Origin: Brevibacillus porteri
Lineage (GTDB): Bacteria; Bacillota; Bacilli; Brevibacillales; Brevibacillaceae
Length of the DNA: 64,000 nucleotides
NCBI RefSeq assembly: GCF_003013475.1
Contig: NZ_PXZO01000027.1
Location: 82,214-146,213 of the forward strand
Reading direction: 5' to 3'
Shown in pieces: positions 44,718 to 53,333 of this stretch (its first letter is position 1; each line of letters starts with the position of its first letter). The notes below the pieces were generated by a model. It did not search any database. It was given only the letters and a program-made list of their open reading frames with translations, and was not told where the DNA came from. A program made the position numbers and the translations under genes.

Positions 44718-45164
44718 ATGTCTGACAAACCACTGCGAAATGATCCCCTCGATCTTTTTGTAGTTTTATCGAGGTCATACAACTGGGTTACCGCTCACTC
44801 CAATCGTCACATTCGCGAGCATGGACTTAATCCAACCGAATTCGGGGTTCTAGAGGTATTATTTCATAAAGGTCCTCAACCATTGCAGCAAATTGGCGAA
44901 AAAATATTAATCTCCAGCGGAAACATCACCTACGTTGTAGATAAGCTAGAAAAGAAACAACTGCTCATTCGCAAACCCTGTTCGGCAGACCGCCGCGTCA
45001 TTTATGCGGAGCTCACGGAAAAAGGGCACCAATTTTTGGCCGAAATCTTCCCTCCTCATCAACTCGCCATTGAGAAAGCGATGGAAGGTCTCACACCAGA
45101 AGAACAGCGTCAAGCAATTGAACTGCTAAAAAAGTTGGGACGCACTGCTCAGGCTTCTTATTAG
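44718..45164 (+). CDS. MarR-family regulator, MhqR-like
   Basis: 148 residues with a winged helix (about 25-110): LNPTEFGVLEVLFHKGPQPLQQIGEKILISSGNITYVVDKLEKKQLLIRKPCSADRRVIYAELTEKG. Start ATG at 44718 behind AGGAGGG. Operators of the MhqR type lie at its own promoter, the azoreductase promoter and the DoxX promoter. Quinones, catechols or diamide-like electrophiles are the probable inducers, by analogy to MhqR/YodB. Confidence 0.85.
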   Translation: MSDKPLRNDPLDLFVVLSRSYNWVTAHSNRHIREHGLNPTEFGVLEVLFHKGPQPLQQIGEKILISSGNITYVVDKLEKKQLLIRKPCSADRRVIYAELTEKGHQFLAEIFPPHQLAIEKAMEGLTPEEQRQAIELLKKLGRTAQASY

Positions 45165-45207
45165 ATGAGCAGTCCTCTCTCTCCACCACAATCGTTTTAA
45201 AAAAGTG

Positions 45208-45249
45208 TTGACAAAAGATCTTAAACGTAATAATCTTAAAATCAAGATT
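45208..45249 (+). promoter_or_regulatory. azoR promoter with MhqR-like operator 2
   Basis: TTGACA (45208-45213), 17 bases, TAATCT (45231-45236). The operator AATCTTAAAATCAAGATT (45232-45249) overlaps the -10. Confidence 0.65.
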
Positions 45250-45299
45250 TACACATTAAAAGTTAGTGACTTACTAAACGGAAGGGGAATAAAATTTCC

Positions 45300-45926
45300 A
45301 TGAGTAAAGTACTTTTTATTAAAGCAAACGATCGCCCAGTTGAGCAGGCTACAAGTGTAAAGTTGTACGAAGCTTTCACCAAAACATACAGAGAAACACA
45401 TCCAAATGATGAAATCGCAGAATTGGATCTGTTCGCAGCTAACCTCCCTTACTATGGCAATGACTTGCTCACTGCTATGTGGAAAGCAGGAAACGGTATC
45501 GAACTGACTGCTGAAGAGCAAAAAGGTGCTGATCTGGTAAACAAATACCTGAACCAATTTGCTGATGCTGACAAAGTAGTAATCGCATTCCCTATGTGGA
45601 ACTTCGCGGTTCCAGCAGTTCTGCACACGTATGTAGACTACCTCTCCCAAGCAGGCAAAACATTCAAATACACTGCTGAAGGTCCAGTTGGTCTGATGGG
45701 CGACAAAAAAGTAGCTCTGTTGAGCGCACGCGGTGGCGTTTATTCCGAAGGCCCTATGGCTGAAATCGAAATGGCTAACAAATACATGCGCACTGTTCTG
45801 GGCTTCTGGGGCATCAGCAATGTAACCGAAGTGATCGTAGAAGGTCACAACCAATTCCAAGACAAAGCAGCTGAGATCGTTGCAGCTGGTGTAGAAAAAG
45901 CAGCAAAACTGGCGGAATCCTTCTAA
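45300..45926 (+). CDS. azoR: FMN-dependent NADH-azoreductase
   Basis: 208 residues of the flavodoxin-like AzoR family. Motifs: LFIKANDRP at the N-terminus, FPMWNFAVPAVLHTYVDYLSQAGKTFKYTAEGPVGLMGDKKVALLSARGGVY in the middle, and VLGFWGISNVTEVIVEG. The enzyme reduces quinones and azo compounds by two electrons. Start ATG behind GGAAGGGGAA. Its own promoter overlaps an MhqR-like site. Confidence 0.93.
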   Translation: MSKVLFIKANDRPVEQATSVKLYEAFTKTYRETHPNDEIAELDLFAANLPYYGNDLLTAMWKAGNGIELTAEEQKGADLVNKYLNQFADADKVVIAFPMWNFAVPAVLHTYVDYLSQAGKTFKYTAEGPVGLMGDKKVALLSARGGVYSEGPMAEIEMANKYMRTVLGFWGISNVTEVIVEGHNQFQDKAAEIVAAGVEKAAKLAESF

Positions 45927-45943
45927 GGCCCGCCAGCCTTTTT
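45925..45943 (+). terminator. Weak terminator after azoR
   Basis: AAGGC-ccgcca-GCCTTTTT overlapping the azoR stop. Confidence 0.45.
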
Positions 45944-45950
45944 GGACAAA

Positions 45951-45968
45951 TATCTTAAACTAAAGATA
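45951..45968. promoter_or_regulatory. MhqR-like operator 3
   Basis: TATCTTAAACTAAAGATA, differing from operator 1 at one base, just upstream of the doxX gene; a TATACT (45967-45972) may be the -10. Confidence 0.65.
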
Positions 45969-46001
45969 TACTAATTTAAAATAATTAAGGAGAGATGAAA
46001 A

Positions 46002-46388
46002 GTGTTGGATATTGGATTGTTATTGATTCGTTTGGTCATCGGTTTGACGTTTGCAGGTCATGGTGCGCAGAAGCTGTTTGGCTGGTTTGGCGGTTATGGT
46101 TTGAAAGGAACAGGCGGCTGGCTGGAGTCTATTGGAGTGAAACCTGGCGTAGCGATGGCCTTTGTCGCTGGATTTTCTGAACTCATTGGCGGTCTGATGT
46201 TTGCGGCAGGCGTAGGTATCTGGGCAAGTTCTATTTTGCTTGCTTTCACAATGCTGGTTGCCATTCTGAAGGTACACGGTCAAAATGGATATTGGGTCAC
46301 ACAAAACGGATTCGAATACAACCTGACGTTAATCGCAGTTGTTATTGGTGTGGCGTTGATCGGTCCAGGCGCATACGTTTTGTTTTAA
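46002..46388 (+). CDS. DoxX-family membrane protein
   Basis: 128 residues, four membrane helices. DoxX signatures: LLLIRLVIGLTFAGHGAQKLFGWFGG and GFSELIGGLMFAAGVG. In B. subtilis a DoxX-like protein (CatD) is part of the quinone-stress regulon, which matches the operator here. The start is GTG behind AAGGAGAG. A pirin gene follows 54 bp later. Confidence 0.88.
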   Translation: MLDIGLLLIRLVIGLTFAGHGAQKLFGWFGGYGLKGTGGWLESIGVKPGVAMAFVAGFSELIGGLMFAAGVGIWASSILLAFTMLVAILKVHGQNGYWVTQNGFEYNLTLIAVVIGVALIGPGAYVLF

Positions 46389-46442
46389 TGGTGACTCCTC
46401 ACAACCCGTAAGCCAGCAATCGTACTAAGGGAGGAACATCAG

Positions 46443-47216
46443 ATGGAAATCCGCGTCTACACACAGAACGAGCAAGCAAAAGGACATTTTGGCGACGGTG
46501 AAATCGTAGAAAATAAACCAATTGGCTTCCCTCATGAAGGCTCCGTTGTCAAACGGGTAGGACCACTTTTTTACTGGGCATGGGCAAAATCCCTGAAGAC
46601 TTTTGAAATTCCGCTGCACCCTCACTCCGGCTTTGAAATTTTGTCGTATGTCCTCACAGGGACAGTCGGACATCGGGACACGCTCGGAAATCTTCAAGAG
46701 GTGTCGACAGGCGGCGCGCAGATCATGCAAACCGGTTCTGGCGCGTACCATGCAGAAGAGCTTGGCAAGGATACGGAAATGTTTCAAATCTGGTTTGAAC
46801 CGCATCTCGCACAAACGACGAAGGAACCTCCGACTTACCATCAGTATGATCATGAGGAGTTTCCGTCTGAGGATGTTGATGGTGTGCAAGTGAAACACAT
46901 CGTCGGATCGGCTGCGCCCATTCAGTTGGTCACCGATTCCTTGATGAGCGACATCACGATTCCCGCTGGAAAATCGTATGCAAAAGAACTCCCGGCTGGT
47001 TATGCTCACGCAGTCGTCATAGTGGAAGGGAACGGAAGCGTTGCAGAGAAAGCAACTGTCAGCGAGAACCACACCCCGGCAACCAAAGGTGACTTTGTTG
47101 TTCTCTCCTCCGAGGAAAGCAACACAGCCATCTACCAAGCATCAACGGATGCCCCGCTCCGCCTGGTGTTGATTCAAGTACCCACTGAGGTTGATTATCC
47201 ACTTTATCGTAAATAA
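46443..47216 (+). CDS. Pirin-family cupin protein
   Basis: 257 residues. The pirin metal site is visible in IPLHPHSGFEILSYVLTG (two His) and GSGAYHAEEL (His, Glu). Bacterial pirins such as YhhW oxidise quercetin-like compounds. The ATG follows AAGGGAGG. Placement after azoR and doxX suggests it is induced with them. Ends at a perfect hairpin terminator. Confidence 0.88.
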   Translation: MEIRVYTQNEQAKGHFGDGEIVENKPIGFPHEGSVVKRVGPLFYWAWAKSLKTFEIPLHPHSGFEILSYVLTGTVGHRDTLGNLQEVSTGGAQIMQTGSGAYHAEELGKDTEMFQIWFEPHLAQTTKEPPTYHQYDHEEFPSEDVDGVQVKHIVGSAAPIQLVTDSLMSDITIPAGKSYAKELPAGYAHAVVIVEGNGSVAEKATVSENHTPATKGDFVVLSSEESNTAIYQASTDAPLRLVLIQVPTEVDYPLYRK

Positions 47217-47254
47217 TCTACTCTTCCAAACGCCCTTATTTTATCATCAAGCCC

Positions 47255-47278
47255 GACCGTCACATTTTTGTGACGGTC
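47255..47278 (+). terminator. Terminator after the pirin gene
   Basis: GACCGTCAC/GTGACGGTC perfect stem then TTTTT. Confidence 0.9.
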
Positions 47279-47311
47279 TTTTTCGTATAAACTCCGCCTC
47301 CTCATGGGACA

Positions 47312-47330
47312 TTAACGAGGAAATCGTTAA
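47312..47330. promoter_or_regulatory. Inverted repeat upstream of ythA
   Basis: TTAACGA-N5-TCGTTAA, perfect 7-bp arms, 35 bp before the start codon. Probable operator of unknown regulator; it does not fit the Rex consensus. Confidence 0.4.
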
Positions 47331-47364
47331 CAATTTTTGGTGCTGATCAGAAAGGACGTTGAAC

Positions 47365-48714
47365 GTGGAAGATATCGTGATGACCAGAGCCATATTCGGG
47401 ACGACTATGGCCTTTCACATTATTTTTGCGACCTTGGGCGTTGGTCTCCCGCTCATGATCTTGCTGGTAGAGCTCCTCTTTTGGCGGACGCGTGACCGCG
47501 ATTACGAGATGATGGCCAAACGCTGGACAAAAGCCCAGGCGATCCTGCTAGGTGTCGCGATCCCGTCTGGAACGATTGCTGGGGTCCAGCTTTCCCTGTT
47601 ATGGCCTGGGTTCATGGAGATTGTCGGCAGGGTGATCTCGCTGCCTTTTCAGATCGAAATATTCGCTTTCTTCGTGGAAGCCTTATTTATGTCCATCTAC
47701 GTCTACGCGGCTCACCGCCTATCCCGTAACATGCGTTTGTTGAGTTTGTTCATGGTTTTGCTTGGTGCAACGGCCTCCGCAATCCTGATTACGAATGTCC
47801 ACGCCTTTGAAGGCACGCCAACTGGGTTCCGGATGGTCGATGGGCAGATCGTCGACGTGGACCCGTGGAAAGCTTTTTTCAATCCCAGCTTTATCGTAAC
47901 GGCAGGTCATGTAACTGTCTCTGCTTATATGACGGGGGCATTCATCGTCGCTGGTGTAGCAGCGTGGAAAATGCTGCGCGCCCAAAAAGGCAGTCGGGTT
48001 TACTTGTATCATCAAAAAGCACTCTTGGCCGGCTTGATTGTGGGTGGCACCTTTTCCCTTTTAACCGCCTTGAACGGTCATGAATCCGCACAGCTTTTGC
48101 ATAAATACCAGCCGGAAAAGCTGGCAGCGGCGGAAGGACTGTTTGAAACACAAGCATACGCCCCACTCGCGATTGGTGGCTTTACCGATCCCGAGACGAA
48201 AGAAGTCAAATACGCCATCGAGATTCCATGGGCGCTCAGCTTCCTTGCAGCCAATCGCTTTGACGAGGTCGTGGTCGGTCTGGACGATTTTCCACAGGAG
48301 CTGTGGCCCCCACTCTACGTCCATACGCTGTTTAACGGGATGGTCATCATCGGCAGCTTGTTGATCTTCGTTGGTTTCATCGGCTTCGCTTGGAAAAAGC
48401 TCCTGAAGCGCTCTCAGTTTCCTCGTTGGGTTCTCTGGGTATTTGTCGCGAGTGGACCTCTCGCCTTGTTAGGCATCGAATTCGGCTGGATTTTTGCCTG
48501 CACAGGACGCCAGCCATGGGTAGTCTATCGTGTGATGAAAACAGTAGATGCCGCTACAAAAGCAGCAGGCATCTCCACCCTGTTCTGGATTTTCCTCTCG
48601 GTGTACGTATTTTTTGCGATCGTCACCCTGCTCGTATTCCGTAGCTATTTTGGCCGCCATCCCTTGGAGCTCGATCCGCCAGAACAGCCGAAAGTGGACG
48701 GAGGAACGGCATGA
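47365..48714 (+). CDS. ythA: Cytochrome bd-type quinol oxidase subunit I (YthA-like)
   Basis: 449 residues, about nine membrane helices. Motifs: TMAFHIIFATLGVGLP with a heme-ligand-type His, SLPFQIEIFAFFVEALFM, NPSFIVTAGHVTVSAYMTGAF, GLDDFP in a short Q loop, and EFGWIFACTGRQPW. The short Q loop fits the YthA / cyanide-insensitive CydA subgroup. I chose the GTG at 47365, 8 bases after AAAGGA. Forms an operon with the next gene by ATGA overlap. Confidence 0.9.
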   Translation: MEDIVMTRAIFGTTMAFHIIFATLGVGLPLMILLVELLFWRTRDRDYEMMAKRWTKAQAILLGVAIPSGTIAGVQLSLLWPGFMEIVGRVISLPFQIEIFAFFVEALFMSIYVYAAHRLSRNMRLLSLFMVLLGATASAILITNVHAFEGTPTGFRMVDGQIVDVDPWKAFFNPSFIVTAGHVTVSAYMTGAFIVAGVAAWKMLRAQKGSRVYLYHQKALLAGLIVGGTFSLLTALNGHESAQLLHKYQPEKLAAAEGLFETQAYAPLAIGGFTDPETKEVKYAIEIPWALSFLAANRFDEVVVGLDDFPQELWPPLYVHTLFNGMVIIGSLLIFVGFIGFAWKKLLKRSQFPRWVLWVFVASGPLALLGIEFGWIFACTGRQPWVVYRVMKTVDAATKAAGISTLFWIFLSVYVFFAIVTLLVFRSYFGRHPLELDPPEQPKVDGGTA

Positions 48715-49742
48715 CCGACACGATTATTGCCATTACGCTGCTCTGGATTTTCGTCGTCATTTATTCCGTCGCGGCCTCCTTCGACTTCGGTGCAGGATTT
48801 TGGTCGATGATCTATTTGAATCGGGAAAAAACCAAAGCCACCCAAATCGCCAATCGCTACCTCTCGCCCTCCTGGGAGGTCGTGAATGTCTTTATCGTGT
48901 TAATAGTTGTCGCGCTCGTCACCTTTTTCCCTGGCGCGACCTACACATTGGGGAGCCTGCTGCTGGTTCCCGGATGTCTCGTGGTGTTATTGATGCTGAT
49001 TCGCAGTACGTTTATGGTGTTTTCTCATCTGATTTACAAGTATGACAAGATGCTCAGTATCGTCTCTGGCGTTACCGGGATATTGGTGCCAGCTCTGTTA
49101 ATCAGCGTACTTCCTGTGACACAAGGCGGGTTGTCTCGAACGATCAATGGTGTGGAGTATCTCGATTGGGGACTGTTTTTAACCAGCGCGCACGTCTATT
49201 CTTTCATTGGTCTTGCTGTCAGCAGTACGCTCTTCCTCTCGTCGCTGCTTCTCGCGGACTACTCCTTTGTCGCAGGTGAAAAGCAAGCCTTCACCGTCTA
49301 CCGCCGGGATGCGGTGTTTCTGGGGCCCATTACGTTGCTTGCAGCATTGGTTACCGTGCTCACGATGCAACTGGAGGCAAAATGGCTGTATGACCGCATT
49401 CTCGACTATTTACCGTGGCTTATTGCATCGGCGGTCTGTTTTTTCATTAGTTATATCACTCTCTTGCTGCCCCAAGACCGTCGATACTTCGGCATCCATC
49501 TTCCGCGGATTGCGGTCATTGTCGCCACAACGCAATACCTGCTCGCCAGCTATGCGTACGGTGCAGCGCGACTCCCCTACATCGTCTATCCCCAAGTGAC
49601 GATTGAGTCCAGCTTTACACATCCGGATACGTTCCACGCTCTGTTCATTTGTTATATGGTCGGCTTTGCGATTCTCGTACCCGGTTTTATTTATTTCTGG
49701 CGTCTGTTCATGAAGGACGAGCAGTACGTACGGCAAAAATAG
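48711..49742 (+). CDS. ythB: Cytochrome bd-type quinol oxidase subunit II (YthB-like)
   Basis: 343 residues, about nine membrane helices. It starts ITLLWIFVVIYSVAASFDFGAGFW, the usual CydB/YthB N-terminus, and has SSLLLADYSFVAGEKQAFTVYRRDAV. It overlaps ythA by four bases, with GGAGG in the ythA tail. No cydD/cydC-like or ythC-like gene follows; a terminator lies 25 bp later. Confidence 0.9.
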   Translation: MTDTIIAITLLWIFVVIYSVAASFDFGAGFWSMIYLNREKTKATQIANRYLSPSWEVVNVFIVLIVVALVTFFPGATYTLGSLLLVPGCLVVLLMLIRSTFMVFSHLIYKYDKMLSIVSGVTGILVPALLISVLPVTQGGLSRTINGVEYLDWGLFLTSAHVYSFIGLAVSSTLFLSSLLLADYSFVAGEKQAFTVYRRDAVFLGPITLLAALVTVLTMQLEAKWLYDRILDYLPWLIASAVCFFISYITLLLPQDRRYFGIHLPRIAVIVATTQYLLASYAYGAARLPYIVYPQVTIESSFTHPDTFHALFICYMVGFAILVPGFIYFWRLFMKDEQYVRQK

Positions 49743-49767
49743 CAATTTCGCTATATACACAAGTAAA

Positions 49768-49796
49768 GAGGCTTCGCCCTGATACGGCGGAGCCTC
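49768..49796. terminator. Bidirectional terminator
   Basis: GAGGCT...CGCC/GGCG...AGCCTC stem with TTTTTT on plus, between converging ythB and the lrp gene. Confidence 0.8.
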
Positions 49797-49820
49797 TTTT
49801 TTGTTCGGCCAGAAGCACAA

Positions 49821-50261
49821 TCAGAAGATTTTCTCTTCCTCCAGCATCATTTTTTGCTCAAATGGCGCCGTTAGCACGATCAACGTATAGGAGAAGCCGA
49901 AATCCCCGGTGCGTTCCGAGAAGGCAACCAATTCCTCCGTCGACCTTGTTACCACTTTCAGCATGTAGTTGTACTCCCCACTGATCCGGTACATGTCCGT
50001 CACTTCTGGCGATTGCTTGCAGAAATCGATGAACGCCGCACATTGCTTGGTGCGGAACATGACAAAAGCAGTCGTGTGCTTACCCAGCTTTTCCTGAGAG
50101 ATCGACGCGTGGTAGCCCGTAATGATTCCCTGCTCCTCCAGACGGCGGACCCGCTCCTTCACAGCAGGCTGCGTCATCCCGATGATTCTCCCAAGCTCTG
50201 CGAATGGTATCCGCGAATTTTCGTGCAGCAAGCTAATGATTTTATAATCGATTTGGTCCAC
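49821..50261 (-). CDS. Lrp/AsnC-family transcriptional regulator
   Basis: 146 residues: N-terminal helix-turn-helix (about 1-55, DQIDYKIISLLHENSRIPFAELGRIIGMTQPAVKERVRRLEEQGIITGY) and C-terminal RAM domain (about 70-140, GEYNYMLKVVTRSTEELVAF). I chose the GTG at 50261 behind AAGGGTGAT; the frame is open further up without a signal. It is divergent from the MFS gene and may control it. Confidence 0.88.
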   Translation of the reverse strand: MDQIDYKIISLLHENSRIPFAELGRIIGMTQPAVKERVRRLEEQGIITGYHASISQEKLGKHTTAFVMFRTKQCAAFIDFCKQSPEVTDMYRISGEYNYMLKVVTRSTEELVAFSERTGDFGFSYTLIVLTAPFEQKMMLEEEKIF

Positions 50262-50418
50262 GCAGATCACCCTTTCGAATCCATAAGTATCTCCTGCCAA
50301 ATAACTTGTATATAGAAAGTCATTCACCGCAAAGACCTTGTTTCATGTATGTAAATTATAGAAATCGTTTCGTAAAATGTCACTACATCCATTTTGTTAG
50401 CTCGAGGAGTGAACCACC

Positions 50419-51585
50419 TTGTCTAAAAAATTTTTAATCCTATTGCTGGCCTTGGGAGAATTCATGATTGGCACGGCTGAGTCAATCGTGACCGGAATCA
50501 TCGGCATGATCGCAGATGACACCCATGTCCCCCTCTCCCTCGCTGGTCAGTTAGTGACCGCCTTTTCCCTGGCCTTTGCCTTTGGTGCTCCGGTCTTGAT
50601 TGCGCTCACCGCGGGAGTAGAACGCAAAAAGCTCATCCTTTGGACGCTGTTTTCTTTCATAGTGGCAAACCTGCTCGCATCCATAAGCCCAAGCTTCTCC
50701 CTATTGATGGTATCCCGCATTCTGCTGGGGCTTTGTGGAGGCATCTACACCGTGGTAGCTCTCGCGCAAGCGGCTAACATGGCCTCCCCAGAGAAAAAAG
50801 GCAGCTCCATCGCGATCATCCTCATGGGCTTTAGCCTCTCGCTCGTGCTTGGGGTTCCACTTGGCACCATGCTGGGAGACATCTGGGGATGGCGCCCTGT
50901 TTTCGCGCTCATTGCCGTCCTGACACTCATTCCCTTCTTCGCCATCTTGGTCTATTTGCCAAAGCAGCAAGGAGAAGAGGCCGTCCCGCTACGCAAACAG
51001 TTGGCAGCACTCCGCAACAAACGGGTGATCCATGCGCTATTTATCTCTTTGTTTTTTGTCACAGGGTATTCCACTGTCTATACCTACATTACTCCGCTTC
51101 TACAGAGCACCTCCGCCATGACGACTGCTTGGGTAAGCACCACGCTTTTCTTGGCAGGACTCGCTAGTGTGGCTGGCTCGCGGATCGGAGGCGTCTCCAC
51201 TGACAAATGGGGGATTCGCCCCACGCTGTATGTCAGCTTGCTTCTCCATGCGGCCATCTTGCTCATTCTGCCGCTGTCGTCGCAACTGTTCACGTGGGCA
51301 ATCATCACTGTTATGTTCTGGGTAGCTGCCGTGCAAACCACCGTTCCCGCCCAGCAGTATTATTTGATCACGCTGTCCCCTCACTCTTCGCAGGTGGCCC
51401 TCAGTATGAACACCTCGGTTTTTCAGCTAGGGCTGGCGCTGGGTGCAGGACTTGGTGGAGTGATCGTAGACCATGCAGGTATTGTTCACATCAGCTGGGT
51501 CGGCGGTCTGCTCGTTCTCGTCGGCTTTGGCTTTGCGTGGGCTTCGTTTGCTCAGGAAAAAAGGCAGGAAAGCTTACAAGCGTAA
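50419..51585 (+). CDS. MFS transporter, DHA1 (AraJ/YdhP-like)
   Basis: 388 residues, about 12 membrane helices. Typical segments: LALGEFMIGTAESIVTGIIGMIADD, the motif A-like loop AGVERKKLILW, and MVSRILLGLCGGIYTVVALAQAANM. This subgroup exports sugars, amino acid derivatives or drugs. The start is TTG behind GAGGAG. The divergent Lrp gene hints at an amino-acid-related substrate, which is inference. Confidence 0.87.
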   Translation: MSKKFLILLLALGEFMIGTAESIVTGIIGMIADDTHVPLSLAGQLVTAFSLAFAFGAPVLIALTAGVERKKLILWTLFSFIVANLLASISPSFSLLMVSRILLGLCGGIYTVVALAQAANMASPEKKGSSIAIILMGFSLSLVLGVPLGTMLGDIWGWRPVFALIAVLTLIPFFAILVYLPKQQGEEAVPLRKQLAALRNKRVIHALFISLFFVTGYSTVYTYITPLLQSTSAMTTAWVSTTLFLAGLASVAGSRIGGVSTDKWGIRPTLYVSLLLHAAILLILPLSSQLFTWAIITVMFWVAAVQTTVPAQQYYLITLSPHSSQVALSMNTSVFQLGLALGAGLGGVIVDHAGIVHISWVGGLLVLVGFGFAWASFAQEKRQESLQA

Positions 51586-51625
51586 AAACGTAAAGATCCT
51601 TCATCCATTGCTATGGAGACAAGAA

Positions 51626-51659
51626 AAACCCGCCAAGGCTTCCATGCCCGAGCGGGTTT
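51626..51659. terminator. Bidirectional terminator
   Basis: AAACCCGC/GCGGGTTT stem with a T7 run on plus and A-rich on the other side. Confidence 0.8.
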
Positions 51660-51680
51660 GTTTTTTTATCATTTAATCGT

Positions 51681-53195
51681 TTAAACCAACGCTGGCTTTT
51701 TCGCAAGCATCGTGCCTTCCTGCGCGTAACGTACGTGCCAGGAGAATGCCTTTTCCAGTACATGCGGGGTGTGCCCGCCGCGTGTGAGTGCTTCCTCGTA
51801 GTACGCCATCAATTGATCGCGGTACATCGGATGCGCACAGTTCTCGATCATTTTGACGGCTCTTTGACGCGGAGCCAAGCCTCTCAAGTCAGCCAAGCCT
51901 TGCTCGGTCACGATAATATCTACATCGTGCTCGGTATGATCCACATGGGAGGCAAACGGAACGATGCTCGAAATGTTTCCACCTTTGGCAATCGACTTGG
52001 TTACGAAGATACCCAGACGTGCGTTGCGAGCAAAGTCACCAGAGCCGCCGATGCCGTTCATCATTCGCGTACCCGATACATTGGTCGAGTTGACGTTGCC
52101 GTAGATGTCCGCTTCAATCGCGGTATTGATCGCAATCAGACCGAGGCGGCGAATCAGCTCCGGATGGTTCGTGATTTCTTGCGGACGCAACAGCAGCTTG
52201 TCACGGTATTGGGCGAAATTTTCAGTGACATGCTTCATCTTGTCAGCCGTTAATGTGATCGAACAGCCTGAGGCAAACGAAATTTTACCTGCATCAAGCA
52301 AATCAAACACCGCATCCTGCAACACTTCCGAGAAGACAGTCAGATCCGTGAATTCAGAATCCAAAAATCCGTTGAAAACCGCATTCGCTACCGATCCGAT
52401 TCCCGATTGCAATGGCGCGAGATTGTTCGGCAAGCGTCCCTCTTTTACCTCTTGACGCAAAAACTCGATCAGATGTGCCGCAATCTGCGCCGTTTCTTCG
52501 TCCGGTTCCACAATCGTCGAGGGGGAATCCAACTGATTCGTCAGGACAATCCCTTTTACTTTATCCGGGTCGACGGGAATCCCTGCTGTACCCATTCGCT
52601 GATCCACGGACGTGAGTGGAATCGGTTCACGCTCTCCTTGTTTCGCTGGTGTATAAATATCATGGATGCCTTCCAATTCCACCGATTGAGCCATATTCAG
52701 CTCAATGATGACATGCTTGGCATTTTCCACGAAAATATTGGAGTTCCCCACGGACGTAGCCGGAATGATCATGCCCTCTTCTGTAATTGCAACCGCTTCC
52801 ACAATTGCGTAATCGATTGCGTCTATCGCTCCCTGGCGAATCGCTTCCGCTGTATGCGACAGATGCTGATCAACGAACATCATGCTGCCATCGTTGATTT
52901 TTTTCCGCATGACCGGATCTGCTTGAAAAGGCAATCGCTTGTTGATGATCCCCGCTTCCGCCATCACTGCATCTACATCGGAGCCGAGTGAAGCTCCCGT
53001 ATATACGTTTACGCCAAAAGGCTTGTTCTCTTTTTTCGCCAGCTCAGCCAATGCGAGCGGCACAACCTTGGCATCACCAGCACGCGTGAAACCACTTAAC
53101 CCGATCGTCATGCCATCCTCAATCCATCCTGCTGCTACCTCAGCCGTCACGATTTTATCTGCCAGTCGTTTATCGCGTAAGCGCTCCCACATCAT
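51681..53195 (-). CDS. Acetyl-CoA hydrolase / succinyl-CoA:acetate CoA-transferase family
   Basis: 504 residues, full length for the AarC/Cat1/ScpC family. Conserved parts: TIGLSGFTRAGDAKVVPLAL, FQADPVMRKKIN, QSGIGSVANAV, Glu290 in VFSEVLQDAV (probable catalytic Glu), SGCSITLT, and NGIGGSGDFARNARL. It moves CoA between succinate and acetate or similar acids. The ATG follows AGGGGGT. The LytTR regulator gene lies 138 bp upstream on the same strand. Confidence 0.92.
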   Translation of the reverse strand: MMWERLRDKRLADKIVTAEVAAGWIEDGMTIGLSGFTRAGDAKVVPLALAELAKKENKPFGVNVYTGASLGSDVDAVMAEAGIINKRLPFQADPVMRKKINDGSMMFVDQHLSHTAEAIRQGAIDAIDYAIVEAVAITEEGMIIPATSVGNSNIFVENAKHVIIELNMAQSVELEGIHDIYTPAKQGEREPIPLTSVDQRMGTAGIPVDPDKVKGIVLTNQLDSPSTIVEPDEETAQIAAHLIEFLRQEVKEGRLPNNLAPLQSGIGSVANAVFNGFLDSEFTDLTVFSEVLQDAVFDLLDAGKISFASGCSITLTADKMKHVTENFAQYRDKLLLRPQEITNHPELIRRLGLIAINTAIEADIYGNVNSTNVSGTRMMNGIGGSGDFARNARLGIFVTKSIAKGGNISSIVPFASHVDHTEHDVDIIVTEQGLADLRGLAPRQRAVKMIENCAHPMYRDQLMAYYEEALTRGGHTPHVLEKAFSWHVRYAQEGTMLAKKPALV

Positions 53196-53333
53196 TGTGA
53201 CCCCCTATGCCATCTTTATTGCCTTTACACTAGCACAGGGATTCTGAGCGGGCACTCGATTTTCAACAAAACAGAATATTTACGCGCCTATCAAGAAAAA
53301 ACGACAGCGAACCGTTCTCATTTATCAGATATT

